Positions 1 to 6,605 of a stretch of 9,127 nucleotides of DNA are shown here, one piece after another (position 1 is the stretch's first letter; every line of letters starts with the position of its first letter). Made by a program: the position numbers and the translations under genes. Source of the stretch: Candidatus Coatesiibacteriota bacterium (GTDB lineage: Bacteria > B130-G9); assembly GCA_003647755.1 (NCBI GenBank), contig QMNL01000044.1:1-9127 (forward strand), read 5' to 3'. Under the pieces are notes generated by a model. That model ran no database searches. It saw only the letters and a program-made list of their open reading frames with translations, and was not told the DNA's origin.

Positions 1-56
1 AGCCGTCTCGCCTCGCTAGTCGCATCGGCCAATACCTTCTGGTCAGAGCCAACCAT
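1..56 (-). CDS. Partial CDS, 5' end of an unidentified gene downstream of kdsA
   Basis: An ATG at 56-54 opens a reading frame of 18 whole codons that reaches the left edge without a stop. It begins MVGSDQKVLADATSEARRL. The start lies one base after the kdsA stop (TGA-A-ATG). A good Shine-Dalgarno sequence, AAGGAGGG, sits inside the end of kdsA about 9 bases upstream, so translation is probably coupled to kdsA. Too little protein is visible to name it. Genes for Kdo metabolism such as kdsC (Kdo-8-P phosphatase) or kdsD (arabinose-5-P isomerase) often follow kdsA, but that is context only and no diagnostic motif is present in these residues. Confidence 0.55.
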   Translation of the reverse strand, partial: MVGSDQKVLADATSEARR

Positions 57-57
57 T

Positions 58-873
58 TCAGAGGCCCTCCTTCTGGGAAGCCAGCATGGCCTCTCTTATC
101 CTCAGGCAAGTTCCGACAATCCGGCGGAATGCCGCGGGCGTTATCATGTTTGGCCCATCACAAGGTGCCTTATCAGGATCGTTGTGAACCTCAAAAAAGA
201 GGCCATCGCAGCCTGCTCCAACCGCAGCATAAGCCAGAGGCTCCACAAACTCCCTCGCACCGCCCGATGATCCCCCAGCCGCCCCGGGAAGCTGAACCGA
301 GTGCGTTGCGTCGAAGATGACCGGCACGCCGATTGCCTTCATGATCGGGATGCTGCGCATGTCCACCACGAGGTTGCCATAGCCCAACGTTGTGCCCCGC
401 TCAGTCAGGAAGACCTTGTCATTCCCCGTGCTCCTCACCTTCGCCACGCTGTATCGCATGTCCCCAGGCGACATGAACTGGCCCTTCTTGATGTTGATGG
501 GCAGCCCCGACCGCCCAGCCGCGACCAGCAGGTCCGTCTGCCTGCAAAGGAATGCAGGAATCTGAAGAACATCAACAACCTGCGCTACCACGGGAACCTG
601 CGCCGTCTCGTGCACGTCCGTCAGAACCTTCAACCCAAGCCGATCCTTGACTGCCTGCAACGCCTCAAGCCCCCTCTCCATCCCGATCCCCCTGAACGAA
701 TCGATCGACGTCCGATTCGCCTTGTCGAAACTCGACTTGAATATGAAATCCATCCCAAACGGCTCCAACGCCTCCTGAATCATCTCACCCATCATGACAG
801 CATGATCAGCTGACTCCACCACGCACGGACCGGCGATTAAGAAGAGTCCATCACCCTCACGTCCCACAGGCAT
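58..873 (-). CDS. kdsA: 3-deoxy-8-phosphooctulonate (Kdo-8-P) synthase, metal-dependent type
   Basis: This cytoplasmic enzyme condenses phosphoenolpyruvate with D-arabinose 5-phosphate to make Kdo-8-phosphate, the precursor of the inner-core sugar Kdo of lipopolysaccharide. The whole TIM-barrel protein is present at about 271 residues, normal for the family. Counting from the GTG one codon upstream, visible motifs are IAGPCVVES (14-22), FKSSFDKANRTS (46-57), LQIPAFLCRQTDLL (104-117), NIKKGQFMSP (128-137), DATHSVQLPG (189-198) and CDGPN (239-243). Cys18, His192, Glu229 and Asp240 match the four metal ligands known from the Aquifex-type enzyme. E. coli KdsA has Asn at the cysteine position and needs no metal. 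I chose ATG 873-871 because GGGAGAGG lies 6 bases before it; GTG 876 directly before it is the alternative. The epimerase gene ends 23 bases upstream, so the two probably share a transcript. Confidence 0.96.
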   Translation of the reverse strand: MPVGREGDGLFLIAGPCVVESADHAVMMGEMIQEALEPFGMDFIFKSSFDKANRTSIDSFRGIGMERGLEALQAVKDRLGLKVLTDVHETAQVPVVAQVVDVLQIPAFLCRQTDLLVAAGRSGLPINIKKGQFMSPGDMRYSVAKVRSTGNDKVFLTERGTTLGYGNLVVDMRSIPIMKAIGVPVIFDATHSVQLPGAAGGSSGGAREFVEPLAYAAVGAGCDGLFFEVHNDPDKAPCDGPNMITPAAFRRIVGTCLRIREAMLASQKEGL

Positions 874-896
874 CACCTACCTCTCCCAAGCCCCAT

Positions 897-1835
897 TTAT
901 GTCTCCCCCTCAACAACATACCTACAGTATCTCCGCAAGCCGTCCTCAACGCCTATCCCAGGCTCGTAACCGAGGCCATCCCGAGCAGCCCCGATGTCGG
1001 CAAGCGAGTGCATCACGTCCCCAGGACGCCGTTCAACGTGAACAGCTGGAACCCGGACGCCGAGGTATTCACCCAGCAGCTCCGCAAGACGGTTTACCGT
1101 GATCCTTGCGCCGCAGGCGATATTGAAGACGCGGCCTGCGCAGTTGGGCGCCTCGGTCCCGGCGAGGTTGGCATCGACGACGTTCTCGACAAAAGTGAAG
1201 TCGCGAGTCTGTTCGCCGTCGCCGTATATCCGCGGGGGTTCCTTTCTGAGAAGAGCGCTCACGAACTTGGGCACTACTGCTGCATAGTCTGAGGTTGGGT
1301 CCTGCCGAGGCCCGAAGACGTTGAAGTAACGCAGCGAGACGGTCTCAAGGCCAAAGAGCTGGAAGAAGACTTTGCAGTAGTATTCGCCCGCCAGCTTCGA
1401 GACTGCGTAGGGCGAAAGAGGAGCAGGGGCCATCGTCTCGACCTTGGGCAGAACCTCGGAATCCCCATAAACCGACGAGGATGACGCATACACAAAACGC
1501 TTCACACCCGCCTCCCTTGCGGCCTGAAGCATGTTCAGCGTCCCCACAACGTTCGCATTGTTTGTGGCTATCGTGTCCTTCACCGAACGAGGCACCGAGG
1601 GAAGAGCGGCCTGGTGCAGGACATATTTAACTCCTAAGACGGCCCTCCTGCAGACGGACGGGTCGGCGATGTCGCCCTCGATCACGTCTATCTTCTCCTC
1701 GAAGGCGGAGAGGTTTTCTCGCTTCCCGGTGCTGAAGTTGTCGAGCACCCTCACCTCTTTGCCCAGTCGCACGAGGCGCTCGGCTATGTTTGATCCTATG
1801 AAACCCGCACCGCCAGTAACTAGATAGACATCCAT
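897..1835 (-). CDS. NAD-dependent UDP-hexose 4-epimerase, probably for N-acetylated sugars (WbpP/Gne-like extended SDR)
   Basis: Predicted extended short-chain dehydrogenase that inverts C4 of a UDP-sugar through a bound NAD, supplying precursors for surface polysaccharide. The 312-residue protein has the NAD-binding TGGAGFIG (7-14), an acidic LDN at 31-33 for the adenosine ribose, HQAALPSVPRSV (74-85), ASSSSVYG (117-124) and the catalytic YAVSK (Tyr143, Lys147). The position matching Tyr299 of E. coli GalE appears to be Ser277 in MHSLADI. WbpP-type UDP-GlcNAc/GalNAc epimerases also have a small residue there, so an N-acetylated substrate is favoured; the alignment was made by eye. ATG 1835 is chosen because it is followed directly by the Rossmann strand and has AGTGAG upstream; GTG 1844 would add three residues. 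Other nucleotide-sugar epimerases or dehydratases of the family remain possible. Confidence 0.9.
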   Translation of the reverse strand: MDVYLVTGGAGFIGSNIAERLVRLGKEVRVLDNFSTGKRENLSAFEEKIDVIEGDIADPSVCRRAVLGVKYVLHQAALPSVPRSVKDTIATNNANVVGTLNMLQAAREAGVKRFVYASSSSVYGDSEVLPKVETMAPAPLSPYAVSKLAGEYYCKVFFQLFGLETVSLRYFNVFGPRQDPTSDYAAVVPKFVSALLRKEPPRIYGDGEQTRDFTFVENVVDANLAGTEAPNCAGRVFNIACGARITVNRLAELLGEYLGVRVPAVHVERRPGDVMHSLADIGAARDGLGYEPGIGVEDGLRRYCRYVVEGET

Positions 1836-1885
1836 CCTACACACTCACTTTCGACCAAAAACACGTTCCAATTATGCTATCGCCC

Positions 1886-1914
1886 AGACTAGCCGCTCAG
1901 CTTGTCTTTTTCAA
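1886..1914 (-). promoter_or_regulatory. Possible sigma-70-type promoter for the epimerase-kdsA operon
   Basis: On the minus strand TTGAAA (1914-1909, five of six bases of the -35 consensus) is followed after exactly 17 bases by TAGTCT (1891-1886, four of six of the -10 consensus). Transcription would start near 1879, leaving a leader of about 45 bases before the epimerase ATG. The location fits a new operon start after the gap behind fmdB. The -10 match is only moderate and the host's sigma-factor preferences are unknown. Confidence 0.35.
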
Positions 1915-1969
1915 TATCGATTACCGGCGCATGAACTTTATCACGCACCCGAAACAGATGGGTGTCTCA

Positions 1970-1993
1970 ACGCAGGCCCATTCATACCTGCGT
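1970..1993 (-). other. Intergenic inverted repeat (7-bp stem), function unknown
   Basis: ACGCAGG (1970-1976) and CCTGCGT (1987-1993) form a perfect 7-bp stem with a 10-base loop. No T-run follows on either strand, so it is not a normal intrinsic terminator. It lies in the 263-base gap between fmdB and the epimerase and close to a second hairpin (2023-2049). Confidence 0.4.
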
Positions 1994-2008
1994 CCCGTGG
2001 ACTAACCC

Positions 2009-2049
2009 AAAAAGCTGTGCAACGGGCCTATGGGGCCCTGCGAGGCCCG
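2009..2049 (-). terminator. Weak candidate terminator or structured element downstream of fmdB
   Basis: CGGGCCT (2023-2029) and AGGCCCG (2043-2049) form a perfect, GC-rich 7-bp stem about 50 bases past the fmdB stop. In the direction of transcription a run of five T follows at 2013-2009, but 9 bases separate it from the stem and the loop is 13 bases. That is poor geometry for an intrinsic terminator, so this is a tentative call for the end of the lar-fmdB transcript. Confidence 0.25.
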
Positions 2050-2098
2050 AGCGTTATGGAAAAGGAGCAACCATCCCCAGGTGACGCCTCTGAGGAGG

Positions 2099-2374
2099 CT
2101 ATTCACCCTTGCGAGGGCTCCTGTCGCAAGGAGTGCTCCGACCGCAGCAGGGCCGGGACCTGTCACACACGGCACCGGAAGGAGATGCCTGAAGGTGCCT
2201 GTAGTCCGTGGTGTAAAAGCCGTTGCCCTTGAATATTATACCCCCGCCGGTCCCCAAGAGGCGACGCAACCTGCCGCCACATTTCGGACACCGTTGGAGT
2301 GGCTCATCGCTCATGCTCTGCAATGACTCAAAGTGCACTCCACACTGTGTGCATTCATACTCATACGTTGGCAT
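2099..2374 (-). CDS. FmdB-family zinc-ribbon protein with cysteine-rich tail
   Basis: Small 91-residue protein of the FmdB/CxxC-CxxC regulatory family. The N-terminus begins MPTYEYEC, and Cys8, Cys11, Cys29 and Cys32 make the zinc ribbon. GIIFKGNGFYTTDYR (45-59) is the conserved second half of the family. FmdB was named as a putative regulator of formamidase in Methylophilus, but the biochemical role of most members is unknown. The tail after residue 60 is variable in the family; here it carries four more cysteines (70, 76, 77, 83), which could bind a second metal. The ATG at 2374 is the family's normal start, although no clear Shine-Dalgarno sequence precedes it and an inverted repeat overlaps the start region. 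It begins 51 bases after the larC stop, so it may be read through from the lar genes. Confidence 0.85.
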   Translation of the reverse strand: MPTYEYECTQCGVHFESLQSMSDEPLQRCPKCGGRLRRLLGTGGGIIFKGNGFYTTDYRHLQASPSGAVCDRSRPCCGRSTPCDRSPRKGE

Positions 2375-2377
2375 TTG

Positions 2378-2399
2378 ACAACCAATGCATCATTGTTGT
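2378..2399. repeat. Imperfect inverted repeat just upstream of fmdB
   Basis: ACAAC-C-AATG (2378-2387) and CATTGTTGT (2391-2399) form two 9-base arms around a CAT centre, broken only by one unpaired base. It ends three bases before the fmdB start codon. It may be an operator, or an RNA hairpin that covers the ribosome entry site, which would fit the lack of a clear Shine-Dalgarno sequence. No regulator is known for it. Confidence 0.4.
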
Positions 2400-2425
2400 T
2401 CTCTCACTGTTCATAACTCAACCTA

Positions 2426-3604
2426 TCACTCACCAAACACCTGTTTTCGAGCAGCCAAGGTCGCCTCGTCATAGACCTGTTTCAACGCCACGCCCCGTTC
2501 AACGGCCACGCGCCTGCACGACTCGTACTCGGGCGCAATGTTCATGACCTCCTTCGGCGACCTCCCCACCTTCACATCTACCGGGCCGAATCTTGTATCG
2601 ACGGAAATGCTCTCCCTAAAGAGCTTTCTCCGATTCACCTCACTAATACGCACCCCGAGTGTGCTCGTGTGGACGAATACCGCTTTGAGGCACTCGTCTA
2701 GCTTCTCGCGCGAGGTGAGAACGCTGAGCGTGAACCCTGCACGGCCCTTCTTCATCACAGTCGGCGTTACGAACACATCGAGGGCGCCCGCACCAAAAAC
2801 CGCCTCGGAGGCGTCGCTCAGAAGCTCCGGACTCATGTCATCGATGTTGGTCTCGAGAAGAACGACCTGATCGTAGTCGAACTCGCCCGTGTCCGTATCG
2901 CCGATCACGACCCTCAACATATTCGGTATCTCAAGGTCCCTCGTCCCAAGCCCGTAACCAACAGCATCCACCTTCATCGGCGGCATTGTCCCGAAAGAAA
3001 CGCAGAGATTCCGCAGAAGCGCCGCACCGGTCGGCGTAACAAGCTCCGCCTCGATCCCACGCGAATAGACCGGAAGCCCCTTAAGGAGCGCAAGCGTCGC
3101 CGGTGCGGGAACCGGTATCTCACCATGCTGGCACTTCACAAAACCGGTCCCGACATGAATTCTGGAGCAATATGCCCTCTCCACGCCCAACGGCTCCAGC
3201 GCAGCAACGGAGCCAACGATGTCAACAATGGAATCCAGTGCGCCTACCTCGTGAAAATGAATTGCTTGAGGATCCTTGTGATGAATGCCGCCCTCTACCT
3301 TCGCGACCTGCTCGAAGATGGCCTTGCTCCTGGCTTTGACGGCGTCGCTCAGCTCGCTCTGGTCGATCATCTCGGTAATGTGATGCAGGTGGCGATGGAC
3401 GTGCCCCTCATTCACTTCTACATTGAACTTCGTGCCCGATAACGCCCCCTTCATGCCCTTCGAGGCGCTCAGCTCCACCCCGGAGAGCTTGAGCTTGGAA
3501 AGCTCCTGCTTCAACCGATTAAGTGAGAGGCCGGCATCCAGCAAAGAGCCGATAAACATGTCCCCAGCCGCCCCGGAGAAACAATCAAAGTATGCAACCT
3601 TCAT
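2426..3604 (-). CDS. larC: Nickel insertion protein LarC (NPN cofactor biosynthesis)
   Basis: LarC is the CTP-dependent nickel cyclometallase that inserts nickel into the dithiolated pyridinium nucleotide, the last step in making the nickel-pincer cofactor of LarA. The 392-residue protein has the family start MKVAYFDCFSGAAGDMFIG, a histidine-rich stretch HVHRHLHHI (68-76), and FHEVGALDSIVDIVG (117-131). The C-terminal part carries ETNIDDMSPE (251-260) and TLGVRISEVNRRKLFR (315-330). Unlike Lactobacillus plantarum, where larC is split into larC1 and larC2 joined by programmed frameshifting, both halves are one continuous frame here. ATG 3604 lies one base after the larB stop (TAA-C-ATG), with GGGAG in the end of larB as ribosome site, indicating tight translational coupling. 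Confidence 0.95.
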   Translation of the reverse strand: MKVAYFDCFSGAAGDMFIGSLLDAGLSLNRLKQELSKLKLSGVELSASKGMKGALSGTKFNVEVNEGHVHRHLHHITEMIDQSELSDAVKARSKAIFEQVAKVEGGIHHKDPQAIHFHEVGALDSIVDIVGSVAALEPLGVERAYCSRIHVGTGFVKCQHGEIPVPAPATLALLKGLPVYSRGIEAELVTPTGAALLRNLCVSFGTMPPMKVDAVGYGLGTRDLEIPNMLRVVIGDTDTGEFDYDQVVLLETNIDDMSPELLSDASEAVFGAGALDVFVTPTVMKKGRAGFTLSVLTSREKLDECLKAVFVHTSTLGVRISEVNRRKLFRESISVDTRFGPVDVKVGRSPKEVMNIAPEYESCRRVAVERGVALKQVYDEATLAARKQVFGE

Positions 3605-3605
3605 G

Positions 3606-4364
3606 TTATTCTCCCATCCGATTTATCATGCTCGCGGCATATCCAGCTCCAAAACCGTTGTCAATGTTCACCACCAAGACGCCCGGCGCACATGAGTTCA
3701 GCATTCCCAGCAAAGCCGAGATGCCTCCGAAGCTTGCGCCGTATCCCACGCTGGTAGGAACCGCTATGACCGGCCTATCCACGACACCGCCAACTACGCT
3801 TGGCAAGGCGCCCTCCATTCCAGCCACAACTACAATGACGTTTGCTGATGTCAGCTTCTCTCTGTGGCCAAGAAGCCGATGGATGCCCGCAACGCCGACG
3901 TCGTAAAGCCGCTCCACTCGGTTCCCCATTGCCTCGGCAGTTACGGCCGCCTCCTCTGCTATCGGAACGTCGGATGTGCCCGCGCTAACGATCAAGATCA
4001 GATTGTCATTTGCCGGACTGCGCGGCTCGCCGACCAAAACCACCCTCGCCGTCTCGAAATAGACCGCACTGCTTGCGACATCCCTGATCGCAGCAAACGC
4101 CGACTCGCTCGCCTTTGTGGCCAAGATGGGCGCCCCACTCGACGAGAGTCGCTGCACGATCTTGGCAATCTGCTCGTTCGTCTTGCCCGTGCAGAACACC
4201 ACCTCGGCAAATCCCCTGCGCAGAGCCCTATGTGTATCGAGCGTAGCCCAGCCCAAATCCTCATAAGGAAGAGACTTCAGCCGCTCGAGCGCCTCCTCCG
4301 GCGACACCTTGTGCGCCGAAATGTCAGAAAGAAGCTCTCTAATCCTCTCTCTGTCCAAGTCCAA
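3606..4364 (-). CDS. larB: Pyridinium-3,5-biscarboxylic acid mononucleotide synthase LarB
   Basis: LarB carboxylates and hydrolyses nicotinic acid adenine dinucleotide to pyridinium-3,5-biscarboxylic acid mononucleotide, the first step of NPN synthesis. The 252-residue protein has an N-terminal helical region and a PurE-like domain with SAGTSD (127-132), VVAGMEGALPSVVGG (179-193), PTSVGYGASFGG (203-214), NSCA (223-226) and VNIDNGFGAGY (232-242). Cys225 corresponds by eye to the cysteine reported to bond the substrate ring in L. plantarum LarB. There is no in-frame ATG or GTG near the 5' end. The start is a TTG at 4364, preceded by AAGGAAAGGA; a second TTG at 4358 is equally possible. The first 26 bases overlap the end of larE in another frame, and larC follows after one base, so the three genes form one coupled operon. 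Confidence 0.93.
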   Translation of the reverse strand: MDLDRERIRELLSDISAHKVSPEEALERLKSLPYEDLGWATLDTHRALRRGFAEVVFCTGKTNEQIAKIVQRLSSSGAPILATKASESAFAAIRDVASSAVYFETARVVLVGEPRSPANDNLILIVSAGTSDVPIAEEAAVTAEAMGNRVERLYDVGVAGIHRLLGHREKLTSANVIVVVAGMEGALPSVVGGVVDRPVIAVPTSVGYGASFGGISALLGMLNSCAPGVLVVNIDNGFGAGYAASMINRMGE

Positions 4365-5175
4365 TCCTTTCCTTGAGCACCTCGTTCATGCTGCCCGTCC
4401 TGTATCCCTCGACGTCCACGCTTACGAACGTGTAGCCAAGCGCCTTGAAGCGCGCAACAATCAACGCCGCGGTCCTACTCTCAACCACGCGCGAGATATC
4501 GCAGCTGGGAACCTCGATGCGCGCGGTCTCTACGTTGTCCCGCACCCTGACTTGACCAAAACCCAAATCTTTCATGAACTCCTCGCACGACTCTATCCTG
4601 GAGAGCCGCTCCAGCGTCAGCCTCTGCCCAAACGGGACACGCGTCGCCAAGCATGAATCCGATGGCTTGTCCCAGTTCAGAAGGCCAAGACCTCTGGACA
4701 GAGCGGTGATCTCACGCTTCCCAAGCCTCACCTCCCTGAGCGGGCTTCGGATGCCAAGCTCACTGGCCGCCCTCATCCCCGGACGGTAATCGCTCTCGTC
4801 GTCTTGGTTCACACCATTCACCACGAATGCTGCCCCCACCTTTGCCGCCTCACGGAGAAGCAGGCCACCGACGAGTCTCGCACAGCGATAGCAACGATCC
4901 TCCCTGTTTGCCACGAATTCGCTGTCCTTCATCTGCTCGGCCGGGAAAGCAACGTGTCTGACGCCCAGCTTCTGGGCCAACGACTTAGCCTCCTCAAGCT
5001 CACGCCGCGGATATACCTTGCCAGTCGCCGTGGCCGCAGTTACCGCATCGCCTAGAACATCAGATGCGACCTTCAACAAAAAGGTGCTGTCCGCGCCTCC
5101 AGAATAGGCAACGAGAACGCTCTGCATTTCGGCGAGCAAGCCCCTCAGTTGACGGAGCTTCTCTGAACTTTTCAC
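4339..5175 (-). CDS. larE: ATP-dependent sulfur transferase LarE (NPN cofactor biosynthesis), three-cysteine type
   Basis: LarE adenylates the two carboxylates of the pyridinium mononucleotide and replaces them with thiocarboxylates. The 278-residue protein has the PP-loop SGGADS (25-30), a CYRC pair (Cys95, Cys98), NGVNQDDESDYRPG (120-133), DSCLATR (Cys175) and RVRDNVETARIEV (210-222). Cys175 matches the sulfur-donating Cys176 of L. plantarum. Some LarE proteins sacrifice that cysteine once. Others, such as the Thermotoga maritima enzyme, hold a [4Fe-4S] cluster on three cysteines and work catalytically; Cys95, Cys98 and Cys175 suggest the second kind. The start is GTG 5175, placed 24 residues before the PP-loop as in relatives. 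An overlapping ATG at 5177 is out of frame and is followed at once by TGA. The 3' end overlaps larB. Confidence 0.94.
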   Translation of the reverse strand: MKSSEKLRQLRGLLAEMQSVLVAYSGGADSTFLLKVASDVLGDAVTAATATGKVYPRRELEEAKSLAQKLGVRHVAFPAEQMKDSEFVANREDRCYRCARLVGGLLLREAAKVGAAFVVNGVNQDDESDYRPGMRAASELGIRSPLREVRLGKREITALSRGLGLLNWDKPSDSCLATRVPFGQRLTLERLSRIESCEEFMKDLGFGQVRVRDNVETARIEVPSCDISRVVESRTAALIVARFKALGYTFVSVDVEGYRTGSMNEVLKERIGLGQRED

Positions 5176-5204
5176 ATGCTCAACCCCGGTGATGCCGATC
5201 AGAA

Positions 5205-5213
5205 CCTCCTCCC
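5205..5213 (-). promoter_or_regulatory. Strong Shine-Dalgarno sequence with no normal start codon behind it, upstream of larE
   Basis: GGGAGGAGG on the minus strand is close to a perfect anti-16S match, but the nearest standard in-frame start (GTG 5175) is 29 bases further on. Five bases after it an in-frame ATC (5199-5197) leads into larE with no stop between, which would add eight residues. The site may serve an unusual start codon, act as a ribosome standby site, or have lost its start. Confidence 0.4.
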
Positions 5214-5299
5214 AAAGAATCCAATCTATCCTCCCGGATCTGACTAACCATTTTGCGATTCACAATAGCCGCTGAACCCAAGGGACTACCGGCCCAAAG

Positions 5300-6601
5300 C
5301 TAGTGATCGCAGATGTTCTCTCCCGACGTCAGTGAGCCCGCAGCATAGGCCTCAATTAGCGCCTTCGGTTCATCGCTCGAGACGCCGACAATCACCTCTA
5401 TGTTCTGCTCGTCAAAGAGCCTCTTGGCCCGCGAACCCATCCCGCCAGAGATGATGACGTTGACGCTGTGCTCGCCCAGCCACCTGGGCAAGAGGCCCGG
5501 CTCGTGCGGCGGTGCATCGAGCATCTCGGGGCCGGTTATATGCCCGTTCGCTTTGTCAACACCGAAGATTGCAAACTGCTCGCAGTGTCCAAAATGCGGC
5601 GACAGCTTGCCGCCGACAATGGGAATCGCTACTCGCATCTGGTCCTCCTTATGATTTGTCTCTGAGACCGAGGTCTGCGGTTTTACCGTAATTCCAGAAC
5701 CACCGCGGAGCCACTCGGGCACGCTCGCGGCCCTCCCCGGCCTATATTCAAGGACTCCTTTCGCGATCTGGGCGAACGCAGCCGCCGCACCCGAGCCCTG
5801 GGCCTCGGTCGCCAACGGCCTACCAGCGTCCGATGCGACAACGATCGCCGGATCGATGGGTATGCTCCCCAAATATGGAACATGCAGTTCACGGGCCATC
5901 CTTGCCCCGCCGCCAGCCTTGAAAATATCCACCCTCGCTCCGCAATTGGGACACACGAAGCCGCTCATGTTCTCAACCACACCGATCACAGGCAAACTTA
6001 GCTTCTCGCAGAAGTTGATGCACTTGCGCACATCGATCAGCGATAATTCTTGAGGCGTCGTTACAATGATCGCCCCGTCGGCGTCCTGAATCAGCTGCGC
6101 GACTGAGAGCGGCTCATCGCCGGTGCCAGGCGGCGAATCGACGATCAAGTAGTCCAGATCGCCCCACCGAACGTCCTTCAAAAACTGTTTTATCACGCCA
6201 TATTTCATTGGCCCCCGCCAGATGACGGCCGTATCATTCCTGTCAAGCAGGAAGCCTATGGACATGACCTTTAGATTCTCGCCGACTGAGACGGGGAGAA
6301 TCTTCTGTTCAGAACCCTCTGCCCTTGCGCTCTCAAGGCCGAGCAACTTCGGGATGCTCGGCCCGTGTATATCAATGTCCAGAAGGCCCACTTTCTTGCT
6401 CTGCGTCCCGAGAAAAAGCGCGAGGTTAGCAGCAACCGTGCTCTTCCCCACACCGCCCTTGCCAGACAGAACAAGTATCTTATGCCCGATATGCGAGAGC
6501 TGGCCTGCGATCTGCTGACGGTCCTCGAGGTCGCTTTTCATCCTCTTGTCAACTCCCTGGCCACTCTGACCTTTGTGCCCATGTCCTTCGCCGCTTTGCA
6601 T
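5300..6601 (-). CDS. Mrp/NBP35-family Fe-S carrier ATPase fused to a C-terminal NifX/orange-protein-like domain
   Basis: Predicted cytoplasmic Fe-S cluster carrier ATPase joined to a dinitrogenase-iron-molybdenum-cofactor domain. Residues 1-20 are rich in Gly and His. The Mrp domain (about 40-285) has the deviant Walker A SGKGGVGKST (46-55), DIDIHGPS (75-82), DSPPGTGD (155-162) and the cluster-binding CPNC (Cys217, Cys220). A linker of about 35 residues leads to a NifX-like domain (322-433) starting MRVAIPIVGGKLSPHFGHC, with SGGMGSRA (385-392). Such domains bind iron-molybdenum cofactor precursors in nitrogenase assembly, and in the Desulfovibrio orange protein a Mo-Cu sulfide cluster. Mrp-ORP fusions are known from sulfate reducers. 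ATG 6601 lies 4 bases after the methyltransferase stop with AAGGTGA as ribosome site. No nitrogenase genes are in view, so the cargo is unknown. Confidence 0.92.
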   Translation of the reverse strand: MQSGEGHGHKGQSGQGVDKRMKSDLEDRQQIAGQLSHIGHKILVLSGKGGVGKSTVAANLALFLGTQSKKVGLLDIDIHGPSIPKLLGLESARAEGSEQKILPVSVGENLKVMSIGFLLDRNDTAVIWRGPMKYGVIKQFLKDVRWGDLDYLIVDSPPGTGDEPLSVAQLIQDADGAIIVTTPQELSLIDVRKCINFCEKLSLPVIGVVENMSGFVCPNCGARVDIFKAGGGARMARELHVPYLGSIPIDPAIVVASDAGRPLATEAQGSGAAAAFAQIAKGVLEYRPGRAASVPEWLRGGSGITVKPQTSVSETNHKEDQMRVAIPIVGGKLSPHFGHCEQFAIFGVDKANGHITGPEMLDAPPHEPGLLPRWLGEHSVNVIISGGMGSRAKRLFDEQNIEVIVGVSSDEPKALIEAYAAGSLTSGENICDH

Positions 6602-6605
6602 TACT

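Noticed and set aside
301..813. 170-codon open frame on the plus strand
   Set aside because: It lies wholly opposite kdsA, has no recognisable motif, and is a shadow of a strongly conserved gene.
2009..2049. Confident intrinsic terminator after fmdB
   Set aside because: The T-run starts 9 bases after the stem and the loop is long, so it is listed only as a weak candidate.
2426..3604. Programmed frameshift in larC as in L. plantarum
   Set aside because: Both LarC halves read through in one frame with no interruption, so no frameshift is needed.
5176..5299. Own promoter or terminator between the Mrp fusion and larE
   Set aside because: Several TTG-like -35 candidates lack a matching -10, and no GC stem with a T-run is present. 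Read-through from the Mrp gene is at least as likely.
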